This document shows positions 27,224 through 36,522 of a stretch of 64,000 bases of DNA, in pieces (the stretch's first letter is position 1; the number at the start of each line of letters is the position of its first letter). Position numbers and translations under genes: made by a program. The notes below the pieces were generated by a model. It searched no databases, was not told the DNA's origin, and saw nothing but the letters and a program-made list of their open reading frames with translations. This stretch comes from Pseudomonadota bacterium (GTDB lineage: Bacteria; Pseudomonadota; Alphaproteobacteria; Rhodobacterales; Rhodobacteraceae): NCBI GenBank assembly GCA_020161615.1, contig JAIUPD010000004.1, forward strand, positions 62,001-126,000, given 5' to 3'.

Positions 27224-27253
27224 CGGCGCGCGACCCCGTCGCGCGCCGTTTTC
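27224..27253 (+). terminator. Attenuator-like hairpin between bztA and bztB
   Basis: CGGCGCGCGA (27224-27233) pairs perfectly with TCGCGCGCCG (27239-27248) around CCCCG and is followed by TTTTCC. Partial termination here would keep the periplasmic protein in excess over the permease, a common arrangement in ABC importer operons. Confidence 0.7.
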
Positions 27254-27338
27254 CTATCTAGAACACGCATAACCGTGTCGCCCGACGCCAAAAGGTGCGG
27301 GCAGCAAAAAAAACCACACGGATGCAGGGAGACATTTC

Positions 27339-28595
27339 ATGGCAATGGACAGCGGTGCTCAGCAGCCCGCGTTTCGCCTGAGCATGTTGCTTTACGATTC
27401 GCGCTACCGGTCGATGACGATCCAGGTCTTCGCGCTTTTCGTGCTCATGTTCGGCGCCGCATGGCTGGTCTACAACACCAAGACCAACCTCGAGGCCCTG
27501 GGCAAGCCCTTCGGTTTCGACTTCCTCTTCAACACCGCGGGCTATGACATCGCGCAGCGACCGATCGAGTATTCCTCGCAATCGACGCATCTGCGCGCCA
27601 CGGTCGTGGGCCTTCTGAACACGCTGATCCTGGCGGTCATGGCCTGCATCACGGCCACGGTGCTGGGCGTCGCGGCCGGCGTGCTGCGGCTCTCGAACAA
27701 CTGGATCGTCGCGCGGCTGATGACCGTCTATATCGAGACCTTCCGCAACGTCCCCGTGCTGATCTGGATCATCGTCGTCTCGGCGGTGATGTCGGAATCG
27801 ATGCCTGCGCCCTCGGCCTTCCGGGGCGAGAACGCGACTTCGAGCATGCTGCTCTTCGACTCGGTCGCCGTCACCAACCGCGGCGTCTATGTGCCCGCCC
27901 CGCTCTTCTCGCTCGATCTGGGGGCGGTGCTGGGCATGCCGAACCTCGGCACCGGGCTCAACTGGCTGGTCATCCTGGGCGTGCTGGTCGCCAGCTTCTG
28001 GTTGAACAAGCGGCTCCTCGCCCATGCCACGGCCGTGCAGAACGCCACTGGCATCCGCCCCAAGACCTGGTGGAAAAGCCTGCTGATCTTCCTGGCGCCG
28101 CTGGCTGCGCTTCTGGTGATCTTCGGCTTCCATGCCGAATACCCCGAATTGCGGGGCTTCAACTTCCAGGGCGGCATCCAGATGCGCAACTCGCTGATCG
28201 CCATGTGGATCGGCCTGAGCATCTATACCGCCGCCTTCATCGCCGAGAACGTGCGCGCGGGCATCCTCGCCATCGCCAAGGGCCAGACCGAAGCCGCCTA
28301 TGCGCTGGGCCTGCAGCCGGGCAAGACCATGCGGCTGGTGATCCTGCCGCAGGCGATGCGGGTCATCGTCCCGCCGCTGATCTCGCAATACCTCAACATC
28401 ACCAAGAACACCTCGCTGGGCCTCGCGGTAGGCTACATGGACCTGCGCTCGACCCTGGGGGGGATCACCATCAACCAGACCGGGCGCGAGCTGGAGGGGA
28501 TGCTGCTGCTGATGCTGATCTATCTGGCCATCAGCCTGATCATCTCGACGGTGATGAACTACTACAACAACCGCATCAAGCTGAAGGAACGGTGA
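27339..28595 (+). CDS. bztB: Glutamate/aspartate-type ABC transporter permease BztB
   Basis: 418 residues, inner-membrane permease. It has an N-terminal helix (SMTIQVFALFVLMFGAAWLV in parts), a long periplasmic or loop insert, and the HisM-type permease domain with the EAA loop ENVRAGILAIAKGQTEAAYALGL followed by QAMRVIVPPL. It is longer than typical amino-acid permeases because of the additional N-terminal helices that mark AapQ/BztB. It starts 127 bases after bztA and is followed one base later by bztC. Confidence 0.93.
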   Translation: MAMDSGAQQPAFRLSMLLYDSRYRSMTIQVFALFVLMFGAAWLVYNTKTNLEALGKPFGFDFLFNTAGYDIAQRPIEYSSQSTHLRATVVGLLNTLILAVMACITATVLGVAAGVLRLSNNWIVARLMTVYIETFRNVPVLIWIIVVSAVMSESMPAPSAFRGENATSSMLLFDSVAVTNRGVYVPAPLFSLDLGAVLGMPNLGTGLNWLVILGVLVASFWLNKRLLAHATAVQNATGIRPKTWWKSLLIFLAPLAALLVIFGFHAEYPELRGFNFQGGIQMRNSLIAMWIGLSIYTAAFIAENVRAGILAIAKGQTEAAYALGLQPGKTMRLVILPQAMRVIVPPLISQYLNITKNTSLGLAVGYMDLRSTLGGITINQTGRELEGMLLLMLIYLAISLIISTVMNYYNNRIKLKER

Positions 28596-28596
28596 C

Positions 28597-29937
28597 ATGA
28601 GCGATACCCATGCGCAAACCGTCGCCTTCGTTCGCGACACCATGCTCCCGCCCGAGGAGCCGCCGTCCAACGCGACAGGCGCCATCCGCTGGATGCGCGA
28701 GAACCTGTTCTCGGGCTGGCTGAGCGCCATCCTGACGGTGCTGTCGCTGCTGGCTGTCGCCGGGCTGGTCTACGAACTGGCACCCTGGCTGGCCAATTCG
28801 GTCTGGAACGCCAGTTCGCTGACCGAATGCCGGGCCATCCTGGACGGCGCAAGCGGCGCCTGCTGGGCGGTGATCCGCGTCAACTGGTTGCAGCTGATGT
28901 TCGGCTTCTACCCGTCGCATCTGTACTGGCGGCCGATCCTGGCCTTCGTCCTGCTGATCGTGGCCGTTGCGCCGGTCCTCTTTCCGGCGGTGCCGCGCAA
29001 GCTGATGTGGTTCTCGGTCGTCTATCCGTTCATCGCCGTCTGGCTGCTGTGGGGCGGGTCGGTCTGGGGCCCGGTCATGGTGCTGCTGGGACTGGCGGTG
29101 CTGGGCCTCTTCATCATGCGCGCGGCCGAGCCGCTCGGCACCGTGCCGACCAGCGGCATGGCGGTGGTCCTGTTCCTGGCGCTGTTCTTCGACCCGCCGG
29201 GCTGGCTCAACCTCGATCTGGGCATCTTCCCGATTGTCCAGAACCTCGCCGATCTGCTGGGCCGCCTTGTGCCCATCGAACTGGAAAGCGTGCCCTCGCG
29301 CGAATTCGGCGGCTTCATGATCTCGATCGTGATCGGCGTCGCCGGCATCGCGCTGTCGCTGCCCCTGGGCATCCTGTTTGCCCTGGGCCGGCAGTCGAAC
29401 ATGCCGCTGATCAAATGGATCTCGGTGACCTTCATCGAATTCATCCGCGGCGTGCCGCTGATCACGCTGCTGTTCACCGCCTCGCTGCTGCTGAACTACT
29501 TCCTGCCGCCCGGGACCAACTTCGACCTGATCCTGCGCGTCATCATCATGGTGACCCTGTTCGCCACGGCCTATATGGCCGAGGTGATCCGGGGCGGTCT
29601 GGCGGCGCTGCCGCGCGGCCAGTACGAGGCGGCCGATGCGCTGGGCCTCGATTACTGGAAGGCGCAGCGCCTCATCATCATGCCGCAGGCGCTGAAGATC
29701 TCGATCCCGGGGATCGTGAACACCTTCATCGGCCTGTTCAAGGACACCACCCTGGTCGTGTTCATCGGCATTCTCGATCCGATCGGCCGGGCGAGCGCGA
29801 TCCGCGCGACCTCGGACTGGCAGGGGATCTACTGGGAACTCTTCATCTTCATCGGTGCGGTGTTCTTCGTCTTCTGCTTCTCCATGTCGCGCTACTCGAT
29901 GTACCTCGAGCGCCGCCTCAAGACCGACCATCGTTAA
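28597..29937 (+). CDS. bztC: Glutamate/aspartate-type ABC transporter permease BztC
   Basis: 446 residues, partner of BztB. Several extra N-terminal helices lead to the C-terminal HisM-type domain with FIRGVPLITLLF and the EAA loop RGGLAALPRGQYEAADALGLDYWKAQ (in parts). It ends PIGRASAIRAT... YSMYLERRLK. One base separates it from the bztB stop, and bztD begins 12 bases after. Confidence 0.93.
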   Translation: MSDTHAQTVAFVRDTMLPPEEPPSNATGAIRWMRENLFSGWLSAILTVLSLLAVAGLVYELAPWLANSVWNASSLTECRAILDGASGACWAVIRVNWLQLMFGFYPSHLYWRPILAFVLLIVAVAPVLFPAVPRKLMWFSVVYPFIAVWLLWGGSVWGPVMVLLGLAVLGLFIMRAAEPLGTVPTSGMAVVLFLALFFDPPGWLNLDLGIFPIVQNLADLLGRLVPIELESVPSREFGGFMISIVIGVAGIALSLPLGILFALGRQSNMPLIKWISVTFIEFIRGVPLITLLFTASLLLNYFLPPGTNFDLILRVIIMVTLFATAYMAEVIRGGLAALPRGQYEAADALGLDYWKAQRLIIMPQALKISIPGIVNTFIGLFKDTTLVVFIGILDPIGRASAIRATSDWQGIYWELFIFIGAVFFVFCFSMSRYSMYLERRLKTDHR

Positions 29938-29949
29938 GGAGACACCGCC

Positions 29950-30738
29950 ATGGAAACCATGGAAACTGCCGCCGTCAATCGCAGCCAGATGAAGGTCTCG
30001 GACGAGGTCGCCATCCAGATCACCAACATGAACAAGTGGTACGGCACCTTCCACGTGCTGCGCGACATCAACCTGACCGTGAACCGGGGCGAACGGATCG
30101 TCATCGCCGGGCCTTCGGGCTCGGGCAAATCGACCATGATCCGCTGCATCAACCGGCTGGAGGAGCACCAGAAGGGCACGATCATCGTCGATGGCACCGA
30201 ACTATCCTCGGACCTGAAGAACATCGACAAGGTGCGCTCCGAGGTCGGGATGGTGTTCCAGCACTTCAACCTGTTCCCGCATCTGACGATCCTGGAGAAT
30301 TGCACCCTCGCACCGATCTGGGTGCGCAAGATCCCCAAGAAGGAAGCCGAAGAGACGGCGATGCACTTCCTGGAAAAGGTGAAGATCCCCGAACAGGCGC
30401 ACAAGTATCCCGGCCAGCTTTCGGGCGGTCAGCAGCAGCGGGTGGCCATCGCCCGCTCGCTCTGCATGCGGCCGCGGATCATGCTGTTCGACGAGCCGAC
30501 CTCGGCCCTTGACCCCGAGATGATCAAGGAGGTGCTGGATACCATGATCCAGCTCGCCGAAGAGGGGATGACCATGCTCTGCGTGACCCACGAGATGGGC
30601 TTCGCGCAGGCAGTGGCGAACCGGGTGATCTTCATGGACCAGGGCCAGATCGTCGAACAGAACGAGCCCAAGGAGTTCTTCAACAATCCCCAGAGCGAAC
30701 GGACCAAGCTGTTCCTGAGCCAGATCCTCGGGCATTGA
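29950..30738 (+). CDS. bztD: Glutamate/aspartate-type ABC transporter ATP-binding protein BztD
   Basis: 262 residues. Walker [11 protein letters not shown]-loop [10 protein letters not shown], signature [13 protein letters not shown], Walker [13 protein letters not shown] and H-loop VTHEMGFA are complete, so it should power the BztBC permease. The first 20 residues ([20 protein letters not shown]) are a polar extension. It ends the operon; a terminator follows. Confidence 0.95.
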   Translation: METMETAAVNRSQMKVSDEVAIQITNMNKWYGTFHVLRDINLTVNRGERIVIAGPSGSGKSTMIRCINRLEEHQKGTIIVDGTELSSDLKNIDKVRSEVGMVFQHFNLFPHLTILENCTLAPIWVRKIPKKEAEETAMHFLEKVKIPEQAHKYPGQLSGGQQQRVAIARSLCMRPRIMLFDEPTSALDPEMIKEVLDTMIQLAEEGMTMLCVTHEMGFAQAVANRVIFMDQGQIVEQNEPKEFFNNPQSERTKLFLSQILGH

Positions 30739-30758
30739 GCCGTTCAGACCGGACAAAA

Positions 30759-30785
30759 GGAGGGGGGCTTTCTGCCCCCCTCTTT
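30759..30785 (+). terminator. Rho-independent terminator after bztD
   Basis: GAGGGGGGC and GCCCCCCTC form a 9-base stem around TTTCT, followed by TTT. Confidence 0.75.
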
Positions 30786-30830
30786 GCTGCGCAAATTCAC
30801 CCCCCGAGCGTATTTCCGGCAGAATGAAAG

Positions 30831-30921
30831 CGCGTGGGACGCGTTAAGAAACCCTGAATCCCCGGGGCCAAGTCGTTGATTTCCTTGTCGCGAGGCGGCT
30901 GTCCCACGCGTGGGACGCCTC
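30831..30921. repeat. 16-base perfect palindrome and direct half-copy downstream of sixA
   Basis: GTCCCACGCGTGGGAC at 30901-30916 is a perfect palindrome, flanked by GAGGC (30892-30896) and GCCTC (30917-30921) that extend the stem up to the sixA stop codon. A direct copy of its right half, CGCGTGGGACGC, occurs at 30831-30842 and again at 30907-30918. It lies between the convergent ends of bztD and sixA. Confidence 0.7.
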
Positions 30922-31426
30922 AGGCGGCGATTTCCTTGGGCACGATGAAATCGCGGACCGAGCCGGAATGCCAGTCCACCTCGTGCCAGCTCGGCGCCTC
31001 GAAGCTGACGACCAGGGTGGCGCCGGTCGGGTAGCGCGGGAAATCGGGGTTGAGGGGCGCCTGCGCCACGATCCGCCCGGCAAATTCGGCGATGCCGGGA
31101 TTGTGGCCGATCATCATCACCGTATCCGCCGTCGCATGTCTGAGGACCGCCAGCATCACATCCGGCCCGGCGTGATAGAGCGCGGGTTTCAGGATCAGTT
31201 CCGGCGTGCCGGGCAGGGCGGGGGCGATGCCCGACCAGGTCTTGCGGGTCCTCAGCGCGTCCGAGCACAGAACCTCGCCCGGGACATAGCCGCGCGACGC
31301 GAGCCATTCCCCCAGATCCGCCGCCGCGGCCTTGCCACGCTCGTTCAGCGGGCGGTCGTGGTCGGACATCGTGGGGTCGTCCCAGCTCGATTTCGCGTGG
31401 CGGGTGAGGATCAGGCGCTTCATCAT
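30920..31426 (-). CDS. SixA-type histidine phosphatase family protein
   Basis: 168 residues. The catalytic RHAKSSW motif at the N-terminus (RHG-type) and the second histidine in MIGHNPG are present, with the conserved LRTRKTW helix in between. SixA proteins remove phosphate from phosphohistidine; in E. coli SixA acts on the nitrogen PTS protein NPr, which could be relevant to the PTS genes at 50-52 kb, although that link is inference. The ATG at 31426 overlaps the stop of the Fe-S gene (ATGA). Confidence 0.85.
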   Translation of the reverse strand: MMKRLILTRHAKSSWDDPTMSDHDRPLNERGKAAAADLGEWLASRGYVPGEVLCSDALRTRKTWSGIAPALPGTPELILKPALYHAGPDVMLAVLRHATADTVMMIGHNPGIAEFAGRIVAQAPLNPDFPRYPTGATLVVSFEAPSWHEVDWHSGSVRDFIVPKEIAA

Positions 31427-32073
31427 CGGTGGAACCGGCTCATGTGATAGGCGGATTGTTCGGCCAGTCTTGCATGGCCGATGCCTGCCGGGCAAGCGCG
31501 GCGCGCGCGGCAGCCGTCGGTCAGGCAGTCGCGGCCCTCGGGACGGTCGAGATGGGCGTGACAGCGGGCCGTGCCATAGGCCCTGGGCGAGAGCGCGCTG
31601 ACCGGGCAGGTGGTTCGGCAGGGCTGTCCAGGGCAGGTTTCGCAGGGGTTCGGGGCCCGCGGCAGGGACACGGCGAAAGGCAGCGCCAGCGCGCCCCGGA
31701 ATGAGACCCAGAGCCCCTGATCGGCATGGACCAACATGCCGACCGGACTCTGCCAGATCCGCCCGGAGTCCTGCGCCCAGCGGAAGAAGGGCGGCCAGGG
31801 CGGACCATCGGAGGGAAAGAGGGCCGCGCCGCCGAATCGCTCGGCCAGCCCGCCCAGCACCCGCTTCGACCAGCGGTCAACCGGATCGGGGGCACCGTCC
31901 TGCCATTCGGGGGCGGCCTTGATCCGGTCCCACCACAGGCTGCCGCCCGCCGGTCCGATCAGGACCAGCGCCCGGGCGTCCGGGGGGCAGAAATCGCGGT
32001 CGGGGGCGGTGACGGCCAGCGCCACCAGCCCCTGTTCCTGAAGCGCCGAGAGTGCCTCAGACGCCCGTGCCAC
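31423..32073 (-). CDS. 4Fe-4S ferredoxin-like protein (QueG-related cysteine pattern)
   Basis: 216 residues starting at GTG 32073, which overlaps the argB 3' end by 17 bases. The C-terminal third holds two cysteine clusters: [14 protein letters not shown] and [13 protein letters not shown], suited to one or two [4Fe-4S] clusters, in a QueG-like arrangement. The N-terminal part ([12 protein letters not shown]... [10 protein letters not shown]) lacks an obvious cobalamin motif. At 216 residues it is much shorter than epoxyqueuosine reductase (about 350), so I do not call it QueG. The reaction is unknown. Confidence 0.7.
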   Translation of the reverse strand: MARASEALSALQEQGLVALAVTAPDRDFCPPDARALVLIGPAGGSLWWDRIKAAPEWQDGAPDPVDRWSKRVLGGLAERFGGAALFPSDGPPWPPFFRWAQDSGRIWQSPVGMLVHADQGLWVSFRGALALPFAVSLPRAPNPCETCPGQPCRTTCPVSALSPRAYGTARCHAHLDRPEGRDCLTDGCRARRACPAGIGHARLAEQSAYHMSRFHR

Positions 32074-32956
32074 GGGGCGAGACGCGGGGCGGCGTGGCGC
32101 GGATCATCGAGCCCGCGCCGTGTTCGGTGAACAGCTCCAAGAGGCAGGCGTTGGCCACCCGCCCGTCCAGGATCACCACCGCCCGCACGCCCTGTTCGAT
32201 GGCCAGAAGCGCCGTCTCGGTCTTGGGGATCATGCCGCCGGCGATGGTGCCGTCGGCAGTCATGGCGCGGATCTGGTCGGGGTGGATCTCGGTTAGGACA
32301 TTGCCGTCCTTGTCCTTGACGCCCGAGACATCGGTCAGCAGCAGCAGCCGGTCGGCCTGCAGCGCGCCGGCGATGGCGCCCGCGGCGGTGTCGCCGTTCA
32401 CGTTGAACGTCTCCAGCGCGCTCATGCCGGTGGCGACGGGGGCCACGACCGGGATGATGCCCGCCTTGAAGAGGTCGCGCAGCACCTGCACGTTCATCTC
32501 GACCGGCTTGCCGACGAAGCCCAGTTCCGGGTCGTCGGCCACGCAGACCATCAGATCGTCGTCCTTGCCCGAGAGGCCCACGGCGCGGCCGCCTTCGTCC
32601 ATGATCGCCTGCACGATGCGCTTGTTCACCAGGCCCGTCAGCACCATCTCGACCACCTCGACCGTGGCCTTGTCGGTCACGCGCTTGCCGCGCACGAATT
32701 CCGACTTGATGCCCAGACGGTTGAGCAGGTCGTTGATCATCGGCCCGCCGCCATGGACGACGACCACATTGATGCCGACAAGGCGCATCAGCACCACGTC
32801 GCGGGCGAATTCGGCCATGGCCTCGTCATCGCCCATCGCATTGCCGCCGAACTTGACGACGACGACGGCACCGGCGAAACGCTGCAGATAGGGCAGGGCT
32901 TCCGACAGGGTGCGGGCGGTGGCTTTCCAGTCACGGTTCATGTTCTGCTGTCTCAT
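32057..32956 (-). CDS. argB: Acetylglutamate kinase
   Basis: 299 residues from ATG 32956, 5 bases after the engB stop; ATG 32941 is an alternative. Amino-acid kinase motifs are [20 protein letters not shown], the arginine-sensing type N-terminal helix region, and [15 protein letters not shown] plus [10 protein letters not shown]. It phosphorylates N-acetylglutamate in arginine synthesis. A long form with the N-terminal helix, as in feedback-inhibited enzymes. The Fe-S gene start overlaps its end. Confidence 0.95.
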   Translation of the reverse strand: MRQQNMNRDWKATARTLSEALPYLQRFAGAVVVVKFGGNAMGDDEAMAEFARDVVLMRLVGINVVVVHGGGPMINDLLNRLGIKSEFVRGKRVTDKATVEVVEMVLTGLVNKRIVQAIMDEGGRAVGLSGKDDDLMVCVADDPELGFVGKPVEMNVQVLRDLFKAGIIPVVAPVATGMSALETFNVNGDTAAGAIAGALQADRLLLLTDVSGVKDKDGNVLTEIHPDQIRAMTADGTIAGGMIPKTETALLAIEQGVRAVVILDGRVANACLLELFTEHGAGSMIRATPPRVSPRGTGV

Positions 32957-32960
32957 GGGC

Positions 32961-33614
32961 TTACTGCATGGTGGCAAGGATCGCGCGGAGCGTCGGCACA
33001 CCCTCGCCCTTTTCCGAGGAGGTGACAAGCAGCTCGGGATAGGCGGCGGGATGTTTGGCCAGCGCCTTTCGGACCTGGGCGAGGGTCCGCTCGCGCTCGG
33101 CGGCTCCGATCTTGTCGGCCTTGGTCAGCACCACCTGGAAGGTCACGGCGGATTTGTTCAGAAGGTCGAGGATCTCCTCGTCCACCTTCTTGATGCCGTG
33201 GCGCATGTCGATCAGCACGAAGGCCCGGCGCAGGGTGGCGCGGCCCGAGAGGTAGCTTTTCAGCAGCGCCTGCCATTGGCGGACAACCGCGACCGGCGCC
33301 TCGGCAAAGCCATAGCCGGGCAGGTCGACCAGATAGAGCTGCCCGCCCACGTCGAAATAGTTGATCTCCTGCGTGCGGCCCGGGGTGTTCGAGGTCCGCG
33401 CCAGCGACTTGCGGCCGGTCAGCGCGTTGATCAGGCTGGATTTCCCGACATTCGACCGGCCCGCGAAGCAGATTTCCAGTCGGTCGGGCGGGGGCAGGCC
33501 GGGCATCGCCACCACACCTTTGACGAAATCGACAGGCCCGGCGAAGAGCTTGCGGCCGGCCTCCAGATCCTCGGGCGTGGGATGGGCAGTTTCGGGGAAG
33601 GGCAGGGTGCTCAT
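32961..33614 (-). CDS. engB: Ribosome biogenesis GTP-binding protein EngB (YihA/YsxC)
   Basis: 217 residues. G1 [10 protein letters not shown]2 T in [10 protein letters not shown]3 DLPGYG and G4 TKAD are present. It assists 50S assembly. Overlaps the MOSC gene stop (ATGA) and lies 4 bases before argB, so MOSC-engB-argB are co-expressed. Confidence 0.95.
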   Translation of the reverse strand: MSTLPFPETAHPTPEDLEAGRKLFAGPVDFVKGVVAMPGLPPPDRLEICFAGRSNVGKSSLINALTGRKSLARTSNTPGRTQEINYFDVGGQLYLVDLPGYGFAEAPVAVVRQWQALLKSYLSGRATLRRAFVLIDMRHGIKKVDEEILDLLNKSAVTFQVVLTKADKIGAAERERTLAQVRKALAKHPAAYPELLVTSSEKGEGVPTLRAILATMQ

Positions 33615-34372
33615 GGGGTGATCTCCACGCGGTCGCCGCGCGCGACGGTGCCGCTGTTGAGGACCCGCGCATAGACGCCGAAATCCTTGTGGCCCCAGCC
33701 GGATTGCAGCGCGGCAAGGGTGTCGCCCGCCTGCTGGCCGGTCGCGGGTTCATAGGTGGTGGCGACGCAGCGGGTGATGGGTTCCTCGACCCTGAGGCGG
33801 ATCTCGCCCAGGCCGATCTCCTGGCCGATCAGGTCGAATTCGGCCCAGGGCGCCCAGCCCTCGATCCAGAGGTTGCCGCGGAAGCGGTGGATCGACAGCT
33901 CCCGACCCATCCGCTGCCCCAGCGCGCGCAGCGAGCCGAGCGAGAGGATCGCCACGAAGGGATCGGGCACATCGGTCAATGCGCCGCCGTCCTGGCGCTG
34001 GACCAGCGCCCTTGGGGCCGGACGGTTGGCGGGCCAGAGGGGGCGCAACCAGTCGACCAGCGCCGGGCCATCGGCGGGAAGGGTGCCGGTGAAGGCGGGG
34101 CGCCCGGGATGGGTCAGCGTCAGCGCGCCGGTCGCCTCGTCGAAATCGGCGCGGATCGCCTGCAGGCTGCCTTCGGCCGCGCCGCGCAGGAAGTTCATCT
34201 TGGCTGCCCAACCCTCGGGCGCGTCGGGGAATTTGGCGGTTTCGGTGGCGACGGCCCAGATCCGGTCAAAGGGCATCGGGCGGCCCTGGATCAGGGCCGC
34301 CCGGTCGAGTTCCTGGTAACCGGCGGATTTCACCGGATGCCGGACGATATGCGCCAGATGCGCGCCGCTCAC
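33611..34372 (-). CDS. MOSC domain-containing protein
   Basis: 253 residues from GTG 34372, which overlaps the yidC stop (GTGA). The N-terminal beta-barrel region ([23 protein letters not shown] in parts) and the MOSC core ([30 protein letters not shown] in parts; then [12 protein letters not shown]) are complete; the cysteine in RCVAT is the one expected in MOSC/mARC-like proteins to bind the molybdenum cofactor. Its partner and reaction are unknown. The yidC-MOSC-engB-argB order recurs in Rhodobacteraceae. Confidence 0.9.
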   Translation of the reverse strand: MSGAHLAHIVRHPVKSAGYQELDRAALIQGRPMPFDRIWAVATETAKFPDAPEGWAAKMNFLRGAAEGSLQAIRADFDEATGALTLTHPGRPAFTGTLPADGPALVDWLRPLWPANRPAPRALVQRQDGGALTDVPDPFVAILSLGSLRALGQRMGRELSIHRFRGNLWIEGWAPWAEFDLIGQEIGLGEIRLRVEEPITRCVATTYEPATGQQAGDTLAALQSGWGHKDFGVYARVLNSGTVARGDRVEITP

Positions 34373-36201
34373 TTTGCCTTGCCTGTCTTGGGGCCGTTCT
34401 TCGGGGCCTTGTCGGCATTGGCCGCCTTCGGCTTCTTGAACGAGGACTTGATGTTGCCGAACAGGTCCGGCCGCGAGCCATGCGCCGACATGATCAGGTA
34501 TTGCTGGATGAAGGTGATGATGTTGTTGCCGATCCAGTACATCAGCAGCCCCGAGGCGAAGCCGCCCATCACGAACATGAAGATCCAGGGCATCCAGTTG
34601 AAGATGGTCTGCTGCATCGGATCGGCGGGCGCCGGGTTCAGGCGCATCTGGAACCACATCGAGATGCCGAAGAGCAGCGGCAACAGGCCCAGGAACACGG
34701 TCGCCATCAGCGAGCCGGTCTCCGGCGCGGCCCAGGGCAGCAGGCCGAAGAAGTTGAAGATCGAGGTGGGATCGGGCGCCGAGAGGTCGTTGAAGACCCA
34801 GAACCAATCGGCGTGCCGCAGTTCGATCGTGTTGAAGATCACCTTGTAGAGCGAGAAGAAGATCGGGATCTGCAGCAGGATCGGCAGACAGCCGGCGGCC
34901 GGATTGACCTTCTTGTCGCGGTAAAGCGCCATCATTTCTTGCTGGAGCTTCTGGCGGTCGTCGCCCGCGCGCTCTTTCAGCTTCTGCATCTCGGGCTGGA
35001 GTTCCTTCATCCGCGCCATCGAGACGTAGGATTTCCAGGCCAGCGGCAGCAGGACGGCCTTCAGCGTGAGCGTCAGCGCCAGGATGGCCCAGCCCATGTT
35101 GCCGATGACGCTGTGATAGAAGTTCAGCACGCGGAAGATCGGCCGGGTCAGGAAGAAGAACCAGCCCCAGTCGATGGCGTCGGTCAGGCGCTGGATGTTC
35201 TGCTCGGTTTCGTAGGTTTCGAGGATGTCGAAGACCTTGGCGCCGGTGAACAGCATGGACGAGGCGCTGGCGGTTTGGCCCGGCTCGACCGTGACGGTCG
35301 GCTGGCGCAGGCTGGCCTGATAGATGTCGCCGCCGGGCACGTATTGCGAGACGACCGTGGCGGGCTGGCCGGGGATGCCGACCAGCGTCGCCATGAAATA
35401 TTTCGAGGTGAAGCCGATCCAGGCGTTCTCGGTCGCGGTGGTGGTCTGCGTCGGGATCCGCTCGCGTTCCGAGACCGGGTAATCGACCATATCCGAGTAA
35501 TCGCCTTCCAGCAGCGCGCCGTCGGTCATCTGCACGAGGCCCTCATGCGAGATGAAGTAGGACTGGAAGTCGGCAGGCACACCATGTTGCGCCAGGATCG
35601 AATAGGGATCCAGCGAGACGGCGGCATCGGTGGTATTCTCGATCGATTGATCGACGGTGAACATGTAATTCGCGTCGATGCGGATCACGCGGGTGAAGAT
35701 CAGGCCGGCGCCATTGTCCCAGCGCAGCGTGACCGGCGTGTCGACGGTCAGCGCGTTCGAGCCGACCTGCTGCCAGGGGGTCGCGGGGCCGGGGACATTG
35801 GCGTAATCCAGCGCGCCGCGCGGGGTCCAGCCGAAGAGCGCGTAGAACGCATGGCGGCTGCCACCGTTGGGGTTCAGCAGGTGAACCAGATCGCTGTTCG
35901 GCTCGACCGTCTCGGTATAGTCGCGCAGCTGCATGTCGTCGAACCGGCCGCCGGTCAGCGCGATCGAGCCGGTCAGGCGCGGCGTGTCGATGGCGATGCG
36001 GGCGGTTTCCTGAAGCGGTTCGGCCATCGTCGCATCGGTCGAGGCGGGCGCGCTTTCGCCGGGCGGCGGGGGGACCAGCTCGCTCTGCGAAATGGTGTCA
36101 CCCGGTTGCGGTTCCGGGGGCGGGAACAGCGCGAACCAGCCCATGATGACCGCGAGGCTCAGGGCGAAGGCGAGGATCAGGTTCTTGGTTTGATCGTCCA
36201 T
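34369..36201 (-). CDS. yidC: Membrane protein insertase YidC
   Basis: 610 residues from ATG 36201 (MDDQTKNLILAFALSLAVIM). An N-terminal transmembrane helix (8-26) is followed by a large periplasmic domain to about 350 and the conserved insertase core: YHSVIGNMGWAILAL, WKSYVSMARMKELQPEMQKL, and NPAAGCLPILLQIPIF, ending with five helices and a basic tail. It inserts membrane proteins with or without SecYEG. A frame open to 36243 adds 14 residues unlikely to be translated. rnpA and rpmH, its usual neighbours, are absent here. Confidence 0.96.
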   Translation of the reverse strand: MDDQTKNLILAFALSLAVIMGWFALFPPPEPQPGDTISQSELVPPPPGESAPASTDATMAEPLQETARIAIDTPRLTGSIALTGGRFDDMQLRDYTETVEPNSDLVHLLNPNGGSRHAFYALFGWTPRGALDYANVPGPATPWQQVGSNALTVDTPVTLRWDNGAGLIFTRVIRIDANYMFTVDQSIENTTDAAVSLDPYSILAQHGVPADFQSYFISHEGLVQMTDGALLEGDYSDMVDYPVSERERIPTQTTTATENAWIGFTSKYFMATLVGIPGQPATVVSQYVPGGDIYQASLRQPTVTVEPGQTASASSMLFTGAKVFDILETYETEQNIQRLTDAIDWGWFFFLTRPIFRVLNFYHSVIGNMGWAILALTLTLKAVLLPLAWKSYVSMARMKELQPEMQKLKERAGDDRQKLQQEMMALYRDKKVNPAAGCLPILLQIPIFFSLYKVIFNTIELRHADWFWVFNDLSAPDPTSIFNFFGLLPWAAPETGSLMATVFLGLLPLLFGISMWFQMRLNPAPADPMQQTIFNWMPWIFMFVMGGFASGLLMYWIGNNIITFIQQYLIMSAHGSRPDLFGNIKSSFKKPKAANADKAPKNGPKTGKAK

Positions 36202-36522
36202 CGAGGGCGTTCCGGGCGCGATTTCTATGCAGCGCCGGTTCAACAGGCGTTGCCCCCAAAGGTCAAGCGGATTCCCCCGGATCGGTCGGCGGGTCGGGGG
36301 TTTTTGCCGCCTCCCGCCGGTGCTGCCTGCCTGAGCCGCCCGACTGCACCGCCCGCCGGTCGCGCGTCCGCGCCGCCCCGGTGCGATGCCATCGCCGCGC
36401 CCTTCGGGACGGCCCCGCGACGGGGACGGGGCGGTTGTCCGGCGCCGGGATCAGGTCATGAGGTGCGGTCCTGCCAGTCCCCGTCGCGGGGTGGGCGGGG
36501 CGAGGCGGGGGCCGGCACTGCC
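36202..36522. other. Intergenic region yidC-EAL gene (321 bases) with a 15-base inverted repeat
   Basis: No gene is seen. A perfect 15-base inverted repeat occurs: CCCCGCGACGGGGAC at 36413-36427 and GTCCCCGTCGCGGGG at 36477-36491, 49 bases apart. It contains a candidate minus-strand yidC promoter (see next entry). Confidence 0.6.
36238..36266 (-). promoter_or_regulatory. Candidate promoter for yidC
   Basis: On the minus strand TTGACC (36266-36261) and TTGAAC (36243-36238) are separated by 17 bases, with the -10 about 37 bases before the yidC ATG. Confidence 0.4.

Noticed and set aside
30843-30857. TTAA-N7-TGAA, close to a CtrA binding site
   Set aside because: It lies between two convergent gene ends and not in a promoter; one mismatch to the consensus makes it likely by chance.
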